Shown here: piece after piece, positions 33,982 to 46,628 of the stretch
How positions within the stretch are numbered: position 1 is the first letter of the stretch
Layout: every line of letters begins with the position of its first letter
Source of the DNA: Tragulus kanchil
Lineage: Eukaryota > Chordata > Mammalia > Artiodactyla > Tragulidae
Length of the DNA: 64,000 nt
Reading direction: 5' to 3'
Assembly: GCA_022376925.1 (NCBI GenBank)
Contig: JAIOJX010000002.1
Coordinates: 67,349,001-67,413,000 of the forward strand
Made by a program: the position numbers and the translations under genes
Notes under the pieces: generated by a model
What the model saw: only the letters and a program-made list of their open reading frames with translations
Told to the model about the DNA's origin: nothing
Databases searched by the model: none

Positions 33982-34269
33982 GTAATTGCTTTATGTTTTA
34001 CGGTTCTTTCATTAATTAGAGGGACTGGAATAAGTGTTTTGAAAGGGAATGTGAGAGATCACCAAACCGGAAGTGTTTTGATGAGGGAAGCAGGGTCCAA
34101 ACTCAGCCTGACATCAGGTGGTGAATAGATAACTAAGAGGATGTAGTTTTCCAGGAGGCTAGGGAGGGAGTATATAATAGACTGATGAATGAAGTATAAA
34201 GATCTTGACATTGCTGCAGAGAAAAAGACATGAAAAAACATGTTAGCTATTAAGAGAATGGAAGTACAA

Positions 34270-34475
34270 CAGTAATTGATACCACTGTTGAAAGGTTACT
34301 GTCTGCTATATGCAATTGTCATCTCGTTTAATTTACTCTCAGAGTAACAGTTATTTACTGAGGCTCAAAGATATCAAGAACACTGGCTTATGGTTACCTA
34401 GCTAGTAAGTGGGGGAGTCAGGAGGATATCTGTCTGCTTTTCAGTGTTGAACTCAAATACTACATTCTCCTGACA
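34270..34475 (-). mobile_element. MIR SINE, antisense
   Basis: Reverse-complement MIR core: GAGTAACAGTTATTTACTGA, GAGGCTCAAAGATATC, GGTTACCTAGCTAGTAAGTG and GGGGGAGTCAGGAGG. Diverged. Confidence 0.65.
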
Positions 34476-35129
34476 CAAAAAGGAGGACGGGGCATGGGTT
34501 TTGAATGAATCCTCTCCGTGATTCTTGTCTATAATCCTACAGGGGAAGGGAGCTCATAAAAAAAAGAGAACAAAAGAGAAGAGGAAAATATGTAACCTGG
34601 ATAGGCTTTAGAATGACCCCTTTTTAGAAGACAGTCACTCTGGCTGAGAGATTAAAGTAAAGGCTGCAAAGCTTGACAAACAGTACAGGGAAATCCTGAA
34701 AGACTCTATCTCTAGTGACAGAATGAGGCTTCCTGAGAGTTACTGCAGATACCAGACAAACAGTAGTACACTGGAATCACGCATGGGGCAGAATAAGAGT
34801 GACGAGATTTCTGTTCTTACTGTCTCCTTCTTTAGTTTGGCATATTGTGTGAGTGTGGGAGGGGATTTACATTAGACCTTAGAAATATTAAAGTGTGAGA
34901 GATGCCACCGGTCAGAATTTAGCCAGTTGCCATTTGGTCAAAGAAGCCTATTTCTAGTGAAACAGTACATTATCAGAGAGATAAGAAACTTCTAGATCAA
35001 AGACCAATGGTGTTTAAGGAGGAAGACAGTGAGGTCCTAAGGTCTGAGACTTGCAGTAGTCACCTGGCTAGTTGTTGGTTATAATGACAGCTGCCATTCC
35101 TGTTCGAGCCCTGCTCTCAGAGCGCCCCA

Positions 35130-35340
35130 TGCTTTAGCATAGTATCATTCCATTCTCTTAAAATTCCATATGATACAAGGTGGTATAATCGTAATAATTC
35201 ATGTTCTATAGTTAAAACATAAGCAGAGACAAAAGTTAAGAAATGTGTCGAAAGTTGTATTGCTAGTAGGTATTACAGGTGGGACTTTGAGTCTAGGATA
35301 CTTAACTCTATAGTCTGTGCTATGCTGTCTCTCTTTAGTG
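35130..35340 (-). mobile_element. MIR SINE, antisense (copy 1)
   Basis: Reverse-complement MIR: TAGTATCATTCCATTCTCTT, GAAATGTGTCGAAAGTTG, TTGCTAGTAGGTATTACAGG and TGGGACTTTGAGTC. Repeated at about 36268-36478. Confidence 0.65.
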
Positions 35341-35844
35341 TAAACCTCATCTCTGTTTTTTTTTCTGAGCGGTGTTTGGATTTGGGGTACATATATCTCA
35401 CTGGCTTTAACATTCTAGCATTCCTAAAGTCAGTAATGCATATCAGATCTTTTCTGAGACCTTCTTCTCTTTACTTATATTAAAAATGATAAGAAATCAC
35501 TTTTCATGAAGGAACTCAGCCATACATGTATATCACAACATTGTTAATCAGCTTTACCACACTACAAAATTAAAAGTTTTAAAAAATAATAAAGTAAAAT
35601 AAATTAATTAAAAAGTGATTTTTAAGTACCATTGAAAATTAATTGACTCCAATAATCTTCTTTATTATGAACACTTTATAAAAAGTATTCTTTTATATAT
35701 GTAAAGATGGAACACTGGATATAAACTTGGGCATTGAAGAACTTATTACAGAGTTTATCACACAAAAACACATATTAAATGTTTGAAGAGAATTGGTGAA
35801 AACTGCCCTACTTAAACATTTCTAATTGTATAAAGATTTCTAGG

Positions 35845-35955
35845 GCTTTCTAGTGGTAAAGAATCTGCCTTTGAATTCAGGAGACACAGGAGACCAGGTT
35901 CGACCCCTGGGTCAGGAAGATCCCCTTTAGCCCAGGAAATGGCAACCCACCTTCC
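35845..35955 (+). mobile_element. BovA/Bov-tA SINE, left half only (copy 1)
   Basis: The BovA head and core (GGTAAAGAATCTGCC, GGTTCGACCCCTGGG, GGAAGATCCCC) ending abruptly after GGCAACCCACC at the duplication join. The intact element is the second copy at 36984-37190. Confidence 0.88.
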
Positions 35956-36267
35956 AGTAAAAATCTTCTTTAGTTTGGCATATTGTGTGAGTGTGGGAGG
36001 GGATTTACATTAGACCTTAGAAATATTAAAGTGTGAGAGATGCCACCGGTCAGAATTTAGCCAGTTGCCATTTGGTCAAAGAAGCCTATTTCTAGTGAAA
36101 CAGTACATTATCAGAGAGATAAGAAACTTCTAGATCAAAGACCAATGGTGTTTAAGGAGGAAGACAGTGAGGTCCTAAGGTCTGAGACTTGCAGTAGTCA
36201 CCTGGCTAGTTGTTGGTTATAATGACAGCTGCCATTCCTGTTCGAGCCCTGCTCTCAGAGCGCCCCA

Positions 36268-36478
36268 TGCTTTAGCATAGTATCATTCCATTCTCTTAAA
36301 ATTCCATATGATACAAGGTGGTATAATCGTAATAATTCATGTTCTATAGTTAAAACATAAGCAGAGACAAAAGTTAAGAAATGTGTCGAAAGTTGTATTG
36401 CTAGTAGGTATTACAGGTGGGACTTTGAGTCTAGGATACTTAACTCTATAGTCTGTGCTATGCTGTCTCTCTTTAGTG
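36268..36478 (-). mobile_element. MIR SINE, antisense (copy 2)
   Basis: Copy of 35130-35340 through duplication K. Confidence 0.65.
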
Positions 36479-36983
36479 TAAACCTCATCTCTGTTTTTTT
36501 TTTCTGAGCGGTGTTTGGATTTGGGGTACATATATCTCACTGGCTTTAACATTCTAGCATTCCTAAAGTCAGTAATGCATATCAGATCTTTTCTGAGACC
36601 TTCTTCTCTTTACTTATATTAAAAATGATAAGAAATCACTTTTCATGAAGGAACTCAGCCATACATGTATATCACAACATTGTTAATCAGCTTTACCACA
36701 CTACAAAATTAAAAGTTTTAAAAAATAATAAAGTAAAATAAATTAATTAAAAAGTGATTTTTAAGTACCATTGAAAATTAATTGACTCCAATAATCTTCT
36801 TTATTATGAACACTTTATAAAAAGTATTCTTTTATATATGTAAAGATGGAACACTGGATATAAACTTGGGCATTGAAGAACTTATTACAGAGTTTATCAC
36901 ACAAAAACACATATTAAATGTTTGAAGAGAATTGGTGAAAACTGCCCTACTTAAACATTTCTAATTGTATAAAGATTTCTAGG

Positions 36984-37190
36984 GCTTTCTAGTGGTAAAG
37001 AATCTGCCTTTGAATTCAGGAGACACAGGAGACCAGGTTCGACCCCTGGGTCAGGAAGATCCCCTTTAGCAGGAAATGGCAACCCACTTCAGTATTCTTG
37101 CCTAGAAAATTCCATGGACAGAAGACCCTGGTGGGTTACTCCATGGAGTCACACAGAGTCAGACACAACTGAGCAACTGAACACACATAC
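36984..37190 (+). mobile_element. BovA/Bov-tA SINE, complete
   Basis: Full BovA: tRNA-like head, GGAAATGGCAACCCACTTCA, GTATTCTTGCCTAGAAAATT, CCATGGACAGAAGACCCTGG, and the terminal CAGACACAACTGAGCAACTG. Ruminant-specific, dependent on BovB enzymes, moderately diverged. Confidence 0.92.
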
Positions 37191-37929
37191 ATAAAGGTTT
37201 TTAATTTTTCCTTTAAGAAAAGGTAGATTTAACTTTCCTTCTCTGTGTAGGTATTCTGGGGATTGGGTCAGTTAGAAGTGTATTAGTAGATCAAGACCTA
37301 AAGAGAATGTTTTCCCTTAGAGTTGTTGGCAATGATGACATGAGAAGGTGAGGCACAGCCAGAGGTTAAGAACTAGATTCATCCCACTAAGCCAGAGAAG
37401 GAAAGCCAAATGGGTCACCAGCCTAGGGACCAAAACCTAAGGTGGAAAGCTAGAGTCCACTGTCACCATGACTAGCAAGAAACAGCAGTCAGTATAAGCA
37501 CAAATCACCTGGATCAGTCAGCGTTGTCACCAGTGTTTTTGTGTGGCATCTGCAGCTTGAAGTTGCTTGAGAATGCTAACTCTACTTAAGGGCAGAGATG
37601 GGTCAAGGTGAATGTCTCAGACTCCATTTTGAAAATACCTACCAATGGAGGGAGAACACAGAGTAGTATAACAGCATCTCCTTTAGTAAGTTATGACATT
37701 TTTTCCTTCAAAAATTAACTTTTCTCATATGTTTACTTGATTTCTCTGCTCTCATTACAGCCACTCTCAATATTATTTGAGTTTTCCTGCTCTATACCAC
37801 AAAAGGCAGAAATGAAGTTTCTGTCTCTCTGCTCTCAGGACATCTCTGTCGAACCCTGCAGAGCTAAGTGGGAGACGTGAACTTTTCTAATTTCAGTCAA
37901 AAAATATATTCAATCAAGTAGGAGTCAAA
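37191..37929. other. No gene recognised
   Basis: Mixed-composition sequence without a recognisable element or reading frame. Confidence 0.5.
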
Positions 37930-38180
37930 AGAGGTGTATTACTGTATTGGTTAAGAACAAAGGTTTTGGTATCTGGCAACCTGGGCGCCAACTATACTTC
38001 TGCTTACTCACTGTGCTCTCTCCAGCTCTTACTGCATGGTCCTGGACAAGGTTATCTGCTCTGTAAAGATATAATCATTCTGATTTCATAAAACTGGGTA
38101 ATTGAGTTAGAGGATGCAGAGATTTAAGCATAGTTGGTACCTAATAGATGGCTGCTGTTATTTTTATTGATATTATTGTT
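37930..38180 (+). mobile_element. MIR SINE, sense
   Basis: Sense MIR: TTGGTTAAGAACAAAGG, CTGGCAACCTGGGCGCCAAC, GCATGGTCCTGGACAAGGTT, then TACCTAATAGATGGCTGCTG. Diverged. Confidence 0.65.
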
Positions 38181-39976
38181 ATCACTGAAAATGGTCAACA
38201 GTTTTAGGGTTTATGTGGTAGGGGGAGAAAGAGCTTATTTAAAGTATCAGCCATCCCTCGTAGTACACAGCACTCTATATTTCAAGAAGAGAGAATGACA
38301 AGCTCACCTTGACAGGGGCCATTTTCTAATTTAAAATATTTGATGACTTACTGAAATAAAATAGAGAAAAAAAAATAGTGCGATGCTTGATTTAGGTTAA
38401 TAAATTTCACCATCTTGCTTTGGAATGCAAGGACTGAAGACTGGATTCTTCAGCCTCTATTAAGGAATACCTGGTTGATTTGAAATACGCATTCTGGTTT
38501 GTCAGTAGAAAATATGAGGTTCATCTATCTCAATATGCTTGGAAAAATGAACCAATAACCTTCAAGATTAGAGTGGGGCCATGGGACAAAAAGAAGAATA
38601 AATTTTTAAAGAATACTTAAATCTTAAAATGTTATAAAAATAGAGCCAAAGCATCTGTTAATATAAATTTGAAAAATTCCAAATAGATGATTCAACAAAA
38701 TTTCCCATTTACTCATTCATTCTTTTCATTCAACAGATATTTATTCAGTGCTCATTATGCCATGGATGCGTAAAATTTACATTAGCTTTTATCTTCAACA
38801 ATGGGTCATGGAATTAGCCTGACCAGTAACAACAAAACAATAACAATAAAAACAAAAGGCTAATGGTAAAACAGAATTTTACAATAGTCTCAGATGTTAT
38901 ACTTCTTTAGTGATTTTTTTTTTATTTAGCAAGTTTCTCTTATAGTCACTTTGCACTCCAGTCCCCATCTGCTTGCCCCTTCCGACCTCTACCTATGTTG
39001 ATGGAAGGCTAGTAGGGGGCAGGAGTAGAGAGCAAGGAATTTCTGTTCCCATCCTGCTTGTTTGGCTTCCTGTCCCTTCCTTCTCTCACATGCCTCCGGT
39101 ATCGTAGCACTGTTTCCTCTCTTTCAGGCTTAGAATTGGTGACCCCTGCCTTTCACTTTTTGGTACTGGTAGTGTGTGAGGGCTTCTGCACCCTTCAAGG
39201 GTTCCCTTATCTCTGTGCACTCATTTGTAGACAGCTCTTTTACTACATTTTCTTTAAAATCCCATCTGTGTGATTCTTTCATGCCTAGACATTGATTGAT
39301 AAATAACTATCTATATGGCTAAGATAAGAAACTTGCTTTCAGTAATAAACAAAAAATTACCTAAAATTGTTTTATTATTTTTGAATATTTCTAAAATCAT
39401 TTTATTATTTGCAAATGAAGTAAGACTGCTTCATCATTGCTGTAATTCAAGTTTATGGACCCTGATCTAGGAATGTGTATACAGGTCACTGACCATCAGT
39501 GACTGCCAGACAACAATTTGCCTGCTAGCTTTTATTATACTGAGATTTTTTAATTAACACACACATTATTTTACGTAAGGAAGCTGTGCCTTCCGAAATG
39601 AGTCTGGACAGGTGCATCAAGGCTTTTCCATAAGAGACTGAGTCATTCCTACTGTGCTTCACTATTTCTCTTGATTGTAGAGAAGAGTGACGAGAAACTA
39701 GAAAGAAAACACCATATTTTACAATGTAGCAGGAAATTCAAAAGGAACAGATAGGCAATCTGCTGCTCCTCTCCCATATGGGTAACAACAATGGTTTGAA
39801 AGGATAAGTACTAAATAGCTAAATGAAAAGCTCAAACCGTGATTGTTTAATTTTAGGGCAAACTGTTTTGCTTTCCCAACCTACAAGAGGTAGAAACAGA
39901 GAGACACTCAAAATGTCTCACCTGTAAAGTCTGATCATTAAAAACCTTGTATATTTCAGAGGGAACATCCATAGAG
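38181..39976. other. No gene; faint old repeat traces
   Basis: At 38710-38765 the phrase CATTCAACAGATATTTATTC resembles antisense L2. At 39000-39260 the texture resembles the 3' end of an old LINE, but I cannot assign it. The frame at 39058-39273 has no domain. The remainder is AT-rich and unrecognised. Confidence 0.3.
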
Positions 39977-42213
39977 TTATTTAGTGAAAATGCTAACAAA
40001 GATTCTAGTTTAGAATTAAAGAGTTTTGACCATTTATATATATCTTACTCTGAAAATCAAAGCAAAAATATTGTTCTGATTAATTCTTTAGTTACATTCA
40101 TAAAGGCAGAATATCAAAGTATTTATTAGAATTAGCTTTAAGTGAGATATTTATTGAAAACTGTATAGAACTCATTGTACAAACATATGGCTGGGAATTG
40201 AACAGTGGGAAAGCTTATTTTGCCTGTGTCAAATGGCTATGTTGTAAATCAGATGAAGAGTAGCTATAGAATACTAATTTGAATTATTTTATTAATTTCT
40301 CTGCCAGATTAGTAAATACCTCTGAAAAACAATTGTTTGCTATTAGGGATCATCATTTGCTAATTTAGTAATTTGTTGCCCATTCCTTCTCTGAAATCTC
40401 ACACTTGGTTCCCAGAATGTTCTTTCAAAACATTCATATTAACTGCATTCTCCACATTTCATTTTTGTTTCTTGTTGGTACTCAAAGATTGCTAACAGAA
40501 GATAAATAATCAAATGTGCAGTTTTTTTTTTTCATACTCTAGGCTATAGTTTGACTATTTCAGGAGACAAATTCATTTTGAGATTATGCACTATTACAAA
40601 CAGCTCACTTATCTTGGAATTCAATTCTCTTTGCACCGGCATTAGATTTATCCTTTTGTGGTCCAAGTTTATTTCTTACAGGGCTTTGAAAATACGAGAC
40701 AAAGAAAAACAATAAGGACTGAATAATTGAAAATTCCCTTTATAATGTTGATTTTTTTATCCCCCTCCCTCCAACCCCAGACTGTCTTCCTTGGGCTTCA
40801 ATTAACTCATGAATACAAGAGAACTGACTTTTAGAAAATGAGATTTTAGCCTCTTTTCTTGTCCTACCTTCGGAGTAATTTTGATAGAGACAAGACTGGG
40901 TCAACCACATTTATCTTGGTAATTCCTGAATATCAGTTTTTGAGATAGCTGTATTCTTATAACAAAAATGTGTTCCACCTGATATCAAGCTTCCTGTCAA
41001 GGCTGGCCTGATATTTTGTGGTTTTTAAAATTTTAATTGAAGGATAATTGCTTTACAACATGAATCAGCAATAGGAACATTATTTAGTGAAAATGCTAAC
41101 AAAGATTCTAGTTTAGAATTAAAGAGTTTTGACCATTTATATATATCTTACTCTGAAAATCAAAGCAAAAATATTGTTCTGATTAATTCTTTAGTTACAT
41201 TCATAAAGGCAGAATATCAAAGTATTTATTAGAATTAGCTTTAAGTGAGATATTTATTGAAAACTGTATAGAACTCATTGTACAAACATATGGCTGGGAA
41301 TTGAACAGTGGGAAAGCTTATTTTGCCTGTGTCAAATGGCTATGTTGTAAATCAGATGAAGAGTAGCTATAGAATACTAATTTGAATTATTTTATTAATT
41401 TCTCTGCCAGATTAGTAAATACCTCTGAAAAACAATTGTTTGCTATTAGGGATCATCATTTGCTAATTTAGTAATTTGTTGCCCATTCCTTCTCTGAAAT
41501 CTCACACTTGGTTCCCAGAATGTTCTTTCAAAACATTCATATTAACTGCATTCTCCACATTTCATTTTTGTTTCTTGTTGGTACTCAAAGATTGCTAACA
41601 GAAGATAAATAATCAAATGTGCAGTTTTTTTCATACTCTAGGCTATAGTTTGACTATTTCAGGAGACAAATTCATTTTGAGATTATGCACTATTACAAAC
41701 AGCTCACTTATCTTGGAATTCAATTCTCTTTGCACCGGCATTAGATTTATCCTTTTGTGGTCCAAGTTTATTTCTTACAGGGCTTTGAAAATACGAGACA
41801 AAGAAAAACAATAAGGACTGAATAATTGAAAATTCCCTTTATAATGTTGATTTTTTTATCCCCCTCCCTCCAACCCCAGACTGTCTTCCTTGGGCTTCAA
41901 TTAACTCATGAATACAAGAGAACTGACTTTTAGAAAATGAGATTTTAGCCTCTTTTCTTGTCCTACCTTCGGAGTAATTTTGATAGAGACAAGACTGGGT
42001 CAACCACATTTATCTTGGTAATTCCTGAATATCAGTTTTTGAGATAGCTGTATTCTTATAACAAAAATGTGTTCCACCTGATATCAAGCTTCCTGTCAAG
42101 GCTGGCCTGATATTTTGTGGTTTTTTAAAATTTTTAATTGAAGGATAATTGCTTTACAACATTGTGTTGGTTTCTGCCGTACGTCAACATGAATCAGCAA
42201 TAGGTATACACAT
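39977..42213. repeat. Direct tandem duplication L (unit 1103 bp)
   Basis: Copy 1 is 39977-41079 and copy 2 is 41080 to about 42213. At the end of copy 1, about 29 bases present in copy 2 (about 42163-42191) are missing, exactly between two CAACAT words. Other differences are homopolymer length changes (for example the T-run at 40521 against 41625). No coding content. The right edge carries the start of an antisense old L1. Confidence 0.96.
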
Positions 42214-42995
42214 GTCTCCCTCTTAAACCTCCCTCCAGTCTCCTACCTGATCCAACCCCTGTAGGTTGTTAGAGAGCCCTGGTTTGAGCTCCCTGAGTCA
42301 TGCAGCAAGTCCCCACTGGCTTTCTGTTCTTTGTATGGTTGTGTATATGCATCCATGCTACTCTCTGCATTCATCCCTCCCTCTCCTCCCTACCCCTGCC
42401 CAGTGTCTACAGTATGTTCTCCATATCTGCATCTCCATTGCTGCTGTGCAAATATCTTCATCATCTTTCTAGAATCCACATATATGTGTTAAAATACAAT
42501 ATTTGTTTTTCTTTCTGACTTATTTTACTCTGTATAATAGCTCTAGGTTCCTCCACCTCAGAATTGTCTCAAATGCATTCCCTTTTATGGCTGAGTAAGA
42601 TCCCACTATACATATGTATCACAGCTTCTTTATCCATTCATCTGTTGACAGACATCTAGGTTACTTCCATGTCTTACCTATTGTAAATAGTGCTGCAATG
42701 AACATTAGGATACATGTATCCTTTTCACTTTTGATTTTCTCAAGGTAGTGGGATTTCTGGACCATGATAATTTTATTCCTAGTTTTTTTTTTTTTTTTTA
42801 AAGGAATCTCCATACTGTCTTCTGTAGTGGCTGTATCAATTTACATTCCTACCAATAGTGCAAGAAGATTCTCTTTTCTCCAGCAGTTATTGTTTGTAGA
42901 TTTTTTGATAATGGTCATTCTGACTGGTGTGAGGTGCTATCTCATTATCATTTGATTTTCATTTCTATATTAATGAGCAATGTTGAGCATCTTTG
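42115..42995 (-). mobile_element. Older L1 3' part, antisense
   Basis: The reverse complement of an L1 3' end and C-terminal ORF2 region from an older family than the element at 1-8388: TATCCATTCATCTGTTGA, AGACATCTAGGTTACTTCCA, TGCTGCAATGAACATTAGG, TCATTCTGACTGGTGTGAGG and TTGAGCATCTTT. Diverged and non-coding. Part of it is repeated at 43649-44165 by duplication M. Confidence 0.88.
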
Positions 42996-44813
42996 GCCTG
43001 GTATATTATAATGTATACAACCCCAGATGTGAATGTGTGTACAGGTTTCTGATCAAATAGTCTGTTAATTGACATCACAGTATTGGGAGATCAGCCCAAT
43101 ATAACTGGTAATGATTCTGAAAAGGATTCCTATATTGAGAAATCTAATTTGGAAAAACTATTTCCTATTGGCTATTATAATAGAGGTAACTATATTAATA
43201 AAAGGTGGGAATTCTTGGTTATACTTTGTATGATTGTAGTTTTCAAGTGCAGAGTAGTCTTCTGATTAAACCCAAAGGGAATTTTACTTGCATTTCTGAT
43301 TAAGGAGAAATATACTTGAGTATTTAATGGTAAACACTCTTTTCCCTCCTTCCTTAAGGAAGATATTTTGGATCCAGCTGAGAATCGTTTCTCTCTTAAT
43401 TTTACTCTGACCTTCAATATTGTACCTGATCTGATAAAGCATATAACTGGAACAGTAAAAACAAAATGTCGCTCTTTAGAATTTCATGAGTGACCTTAAG
43501 AGGTTAAAAATGCCTAGTATTTCACTCGTGATTTTCTGAAAAGATTTTTTCCATGTGAATGCATATCAGCATATACAGCCTATAGAATAGCACCCTATAG
43601 GCAACCAAGGACTCAAAGATAAAGAAACTTTCTCAGTTTATATCGTCACATATATGTGTTAAAATACAATATTTGTTTTTCTTTCTGACTTATTTTACTC
43701 TGTATAATAGCTCTAGGTTCCTCCACCTCAGAATTGTCTCAAATGCATTCCCTTTTATGGCTGAGTAAGATCCCACTATATATATGTATCACAGCTTCTT
43801 TATCCATTCATCTGTTGACAGACATCTAGGTTACTTCCATGTCTTACCTATTGTAAATAGTGCTGCAATGAACATTAGGATACATGTATCCTTTTCACTT
43901 TTGATTTTCTCAAGGTAGTGGGATTTCTGGACCATGATAATTTTATTCCTAGTTTTTTTTTTTTTTTTTAAAGGAATCTCCATACTGTCTTCTGTAGTGG
44001 CTGTATCAATTTACATTCCTACCAATAGTGCAAGAAGATTCTCTTTTCTCCAGCAGTTATTGTTTGTAGATTTTTTGATAATGGTCATTCTGACTGGTGT
44101 GAGGTGCTATCTCATTATCATTTGATTTTCATTTCTATATTAATGAGCAATGTTGAGCATCTTTGGCCTGGTATATTATAATGTATACAACCCCAGATGT
44201 GAATGTGTGTACAGGTTTCTGATCAAATAGTCTGTTAATTGACATCACAGTATTGGGAGATCAGCCCAATATAACTGGTAATGATTCTGAAAAGGATTCC
44301 TATATTGAGAAATCTAATTTGGAAAAACTATTTCCTATTGGCTATTATAATAGAGGTAACTATATTAATAAAAGGTGGGAATTCTTGGTTATACTTTGTA
44401 TGATTGTAGTTTTCAAGTGCAGAGTAGTCTTCTGATTAAACCCAAAGGGAATTTTACTTGCATTTCTGATTAAGGGAGAAATATACTTGAGTATTTAATG
44501 GTAAACACTCTTTTCCCTCCTTCCTTAAGGAAGATATTTTGGATCCAGCTGAGAATCGTTTCTCTCTTAATTTTACTCTGACCTTCAATATTGTACCTGA
44601 TCTGATAAAGCATATAACTGGAACAGTAAAAACAAAATGTCGCTCTTTAGAATTTCATGAGTGACCTTAAGAGGTTAAAAAATGCCTAGTATTTCACTCG
44701 TGATTTTTCTGAAAAAGATTTTTTTTCCATGTGAATGCATATCAGCATATACAGCCTATAGAATAGCACCCTATAGGCAACCAAGGACTCAAAGAAGTAA
44801 AGAAACTTTCTCA
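42477..44813. repeat. Direct tandem duplication M (unit 1170 bp)
   Basis: Copy 1 is 42477 to about 43634, with filler to 43646. Copy 2 is 43647 to about 44813. The last 200 bases of copy 1 have shorter A- and T-runs than copy 2 (for example around 43508, 43534, 43541 and 43547). The other 900 bases are almost identical. The long T-run near 42783 and 43953 has equal length in both. Confidence 0.96.
43649..44165 (-). mobile_element. Older L1 3' part, antisense (partial duplicate)
   Basis: Partial copy of 42479-42995 through duplication M, lacking the tail side. Not an independent insertion. Confidence 0.85.
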
Positions 44814-44904
44814 ATGTCTTAAAAATTTCAAGACTTAATTTTCATTGTAATATTTCATAGAGAATAATTTGTTAAACTATATGCTTCGTACAGACAGAGG
44901 TATG

Positions 44905-45065
44905 TTTGGTTTAGTGGCTCAGATGGTAAAGAAGTCACCTGCAATGCAGGAGACACATATATGATCCCTGGGTGAGGAAGATCCCCTGGAGAAAGAAATG
45001 GCAACCCATTCCGGTATTCTTGCCTGGAAAATTCCATGGAGAGAGGAGTCCGGCAGGCTGTAGTT
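44905..45065 (+). mobile_element. BovA/Bov-tA SINE, sense
   Basis: TTTAGTGGCTCAGATGGTAA, GCAATGCAGGAGACACA, GGAAGATCCCCTGGAG, AAATGGCAACCCATTCCGGT, ATTCCATGGAGAGAGGAG and GCAGGCTGTAG. The terminal GACTGAGC region is missing or replaced. Moderately diverged. Confidence 0.88.
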
Positions 45066-45671
45066 GATATGTGTAACACATACATATGCACAGTACCCAC
45101 AGTACCTGCAGCTGTGCCTGTAGCTTAGTAAGCATTTGTTAGTTGTTCATGCTAAAGTCATAGCTACCATGGAATGACCCCTGTTTTATTTTCACCAAGG
45201 AAATAGTACAGGATAAAAATTTTTTTGCAGTATTCAATAACTTTTCTCAGTTCTTTGTTTTAACAAGATAATAGAGTTTATACCTTGGGGGAAATTTCGG
45301 GATTATACACTCAGTTCCTTCATAACTGAATGCCTGTTCCTAAAGCAAAATAATTTTATCGTAAAGCTCAAGTTAATCTTGCTTTTCAAAAATTAATATT
45401 ATTACCAGAATGGGAATGGCTGAAACATGAGCTTTTTGATGGATGAGAAATCAATTCCAAACAGTTTGAAATAGGGCTGTGTCCTAGTTTCCCTTCTTAT
45501 TTCCTAAATATTTTGATGTAGCTAATGGTTTTAGAGTCACTTATCATCCAGCTAGCAAGAGTGAAAGCAAGTAAACTACCTGTCTCAACGTCAATGCTAT
45601 GAGCTACACATCTTTGATTATTGTTTCAGACCAGCTCAGCATTAATTTAGTAACCACCAAACAAGCAACTG
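45066..45671. other. No gene recognised
   Basis: AT-rich sequence between two SINEs. Nothing identified. Confidence 0.5.
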
Positions 45672-45686
45672 AAAGTCAATTGGTCA

Positions 45687-45957
45687 GGCTTCCCTGGTGG
45701 TTCAGTGGATAAGGACACCACCCTGCAGTGCAAGGGGCGCCCATTTGATCCCTGGCCTGGGAAGATCCCACGTGCTGTGGAGTGGCTGGACCGATGTGTC
45801 CAATTACTGAGCCGGAGCTCTGGAGCACATGCGCCCAGAGCCAGTACTCTGCAGCCAGTGCTCTCCCACTGCAATGGTAGGCCCATATGGGCCAAAGAAC
45901 AAAGATAGATGAAAATAGATAAATGAAAGATCAATAAACGTGGCCAAAAAAAAAAAA
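45687..45957 (+). mobile_element. tRNA-derived SINE with target-site duplication
   Basis: Same family as 24376-24680: GGCTTCCCTGGTGGTTCAG, GATCCCTGGCCTGGGAAG, ACCGATGTGTCCAATTACTG, ending AAATGAAAGATCAATAAACG and a 15-base A run. It is flanked by AAAGTCAATTGGTCA (45672-45686) and AAAGTCAATGGTCA (about 45958-45971), a target-site duplication with one base indel. It lacks the C-rich stretch seen in other copies. Confidence 0.92.
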
Positions 45958-45971
45958 AAAGTCAATGGTCA

Positions 45972-46628
45972 AAGTTTCCTGAATAACAACCTTTTGTGTA
46001 CAAATTTATCAATCTTTATTGTGTGCTTGGCACCTAAATTATTTAAGGTTTTCATTTAATAACTTCATTTTTAATTTCAAACATCAACTTGCCATTACTA
46101 TTTCTTTTGAAACTTTTAGCATAGGTTGTTAAGTGTAAAGTAATTATAAAGTTAAATATTATATAAAGAAGACACATTAAATTTTACCTGTATTCTTCTT
46201 TGTACACTCTGGATAAGAATTCAAGTAAACTAATAGCATTTGGGTGATGTGTGATCAGTTTCTCAAAAGACCTTTTCATGAGTTATCTCAATGATAAAAT
46301 GTGGATAGTAATAATTATTTTTTCAGAGAACTTCAGTGAAAATTAAATGGAATAAAGGTGTCAGGTCTCTTCAAATGGATCTCAAGATGTTATGTGTTCC
46401 TAATCAAATTGTTTACAGATTTTTTTTTTCTTATAAGAAAATTTACAACTTGAATTTAAGTTTTAAATGAAGTACCAGGCAATTTATATGGAAAATGACC
46501 AAGGCAATTTTGAAGAAGCAGAGCTAACTTGAAAGCATTTCACTGCCTATTAGAAAGCTGTATTAATCAAAATTTTGGTCCATTGGAGCAGTGATAGACA
46601 AACTGATAAAGGAGACAAAACACAGAGT
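45972..46628. other. No gene recognised
   Basis: AT-rich, no recognised element before the older L1 segment. Confidence 0.45.

Larger units (their letters stand above)
34827..37095. repeat. Direct tandem duplication K (unit 1138 bp)
   Basis: Copy 1 is 34827 to about 35955 and copy 2 is 35965 to about 37095. The last 40 bases of copy 1 (35925-35964) have inserted and changed bases relative to copy 2, then a short filler before the join. The rest is nearly identical at offset 1138 to 1139. The unit holds a MIR and the first half of a BovA, which is complete only after copy 2. Confidence 0.96.
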
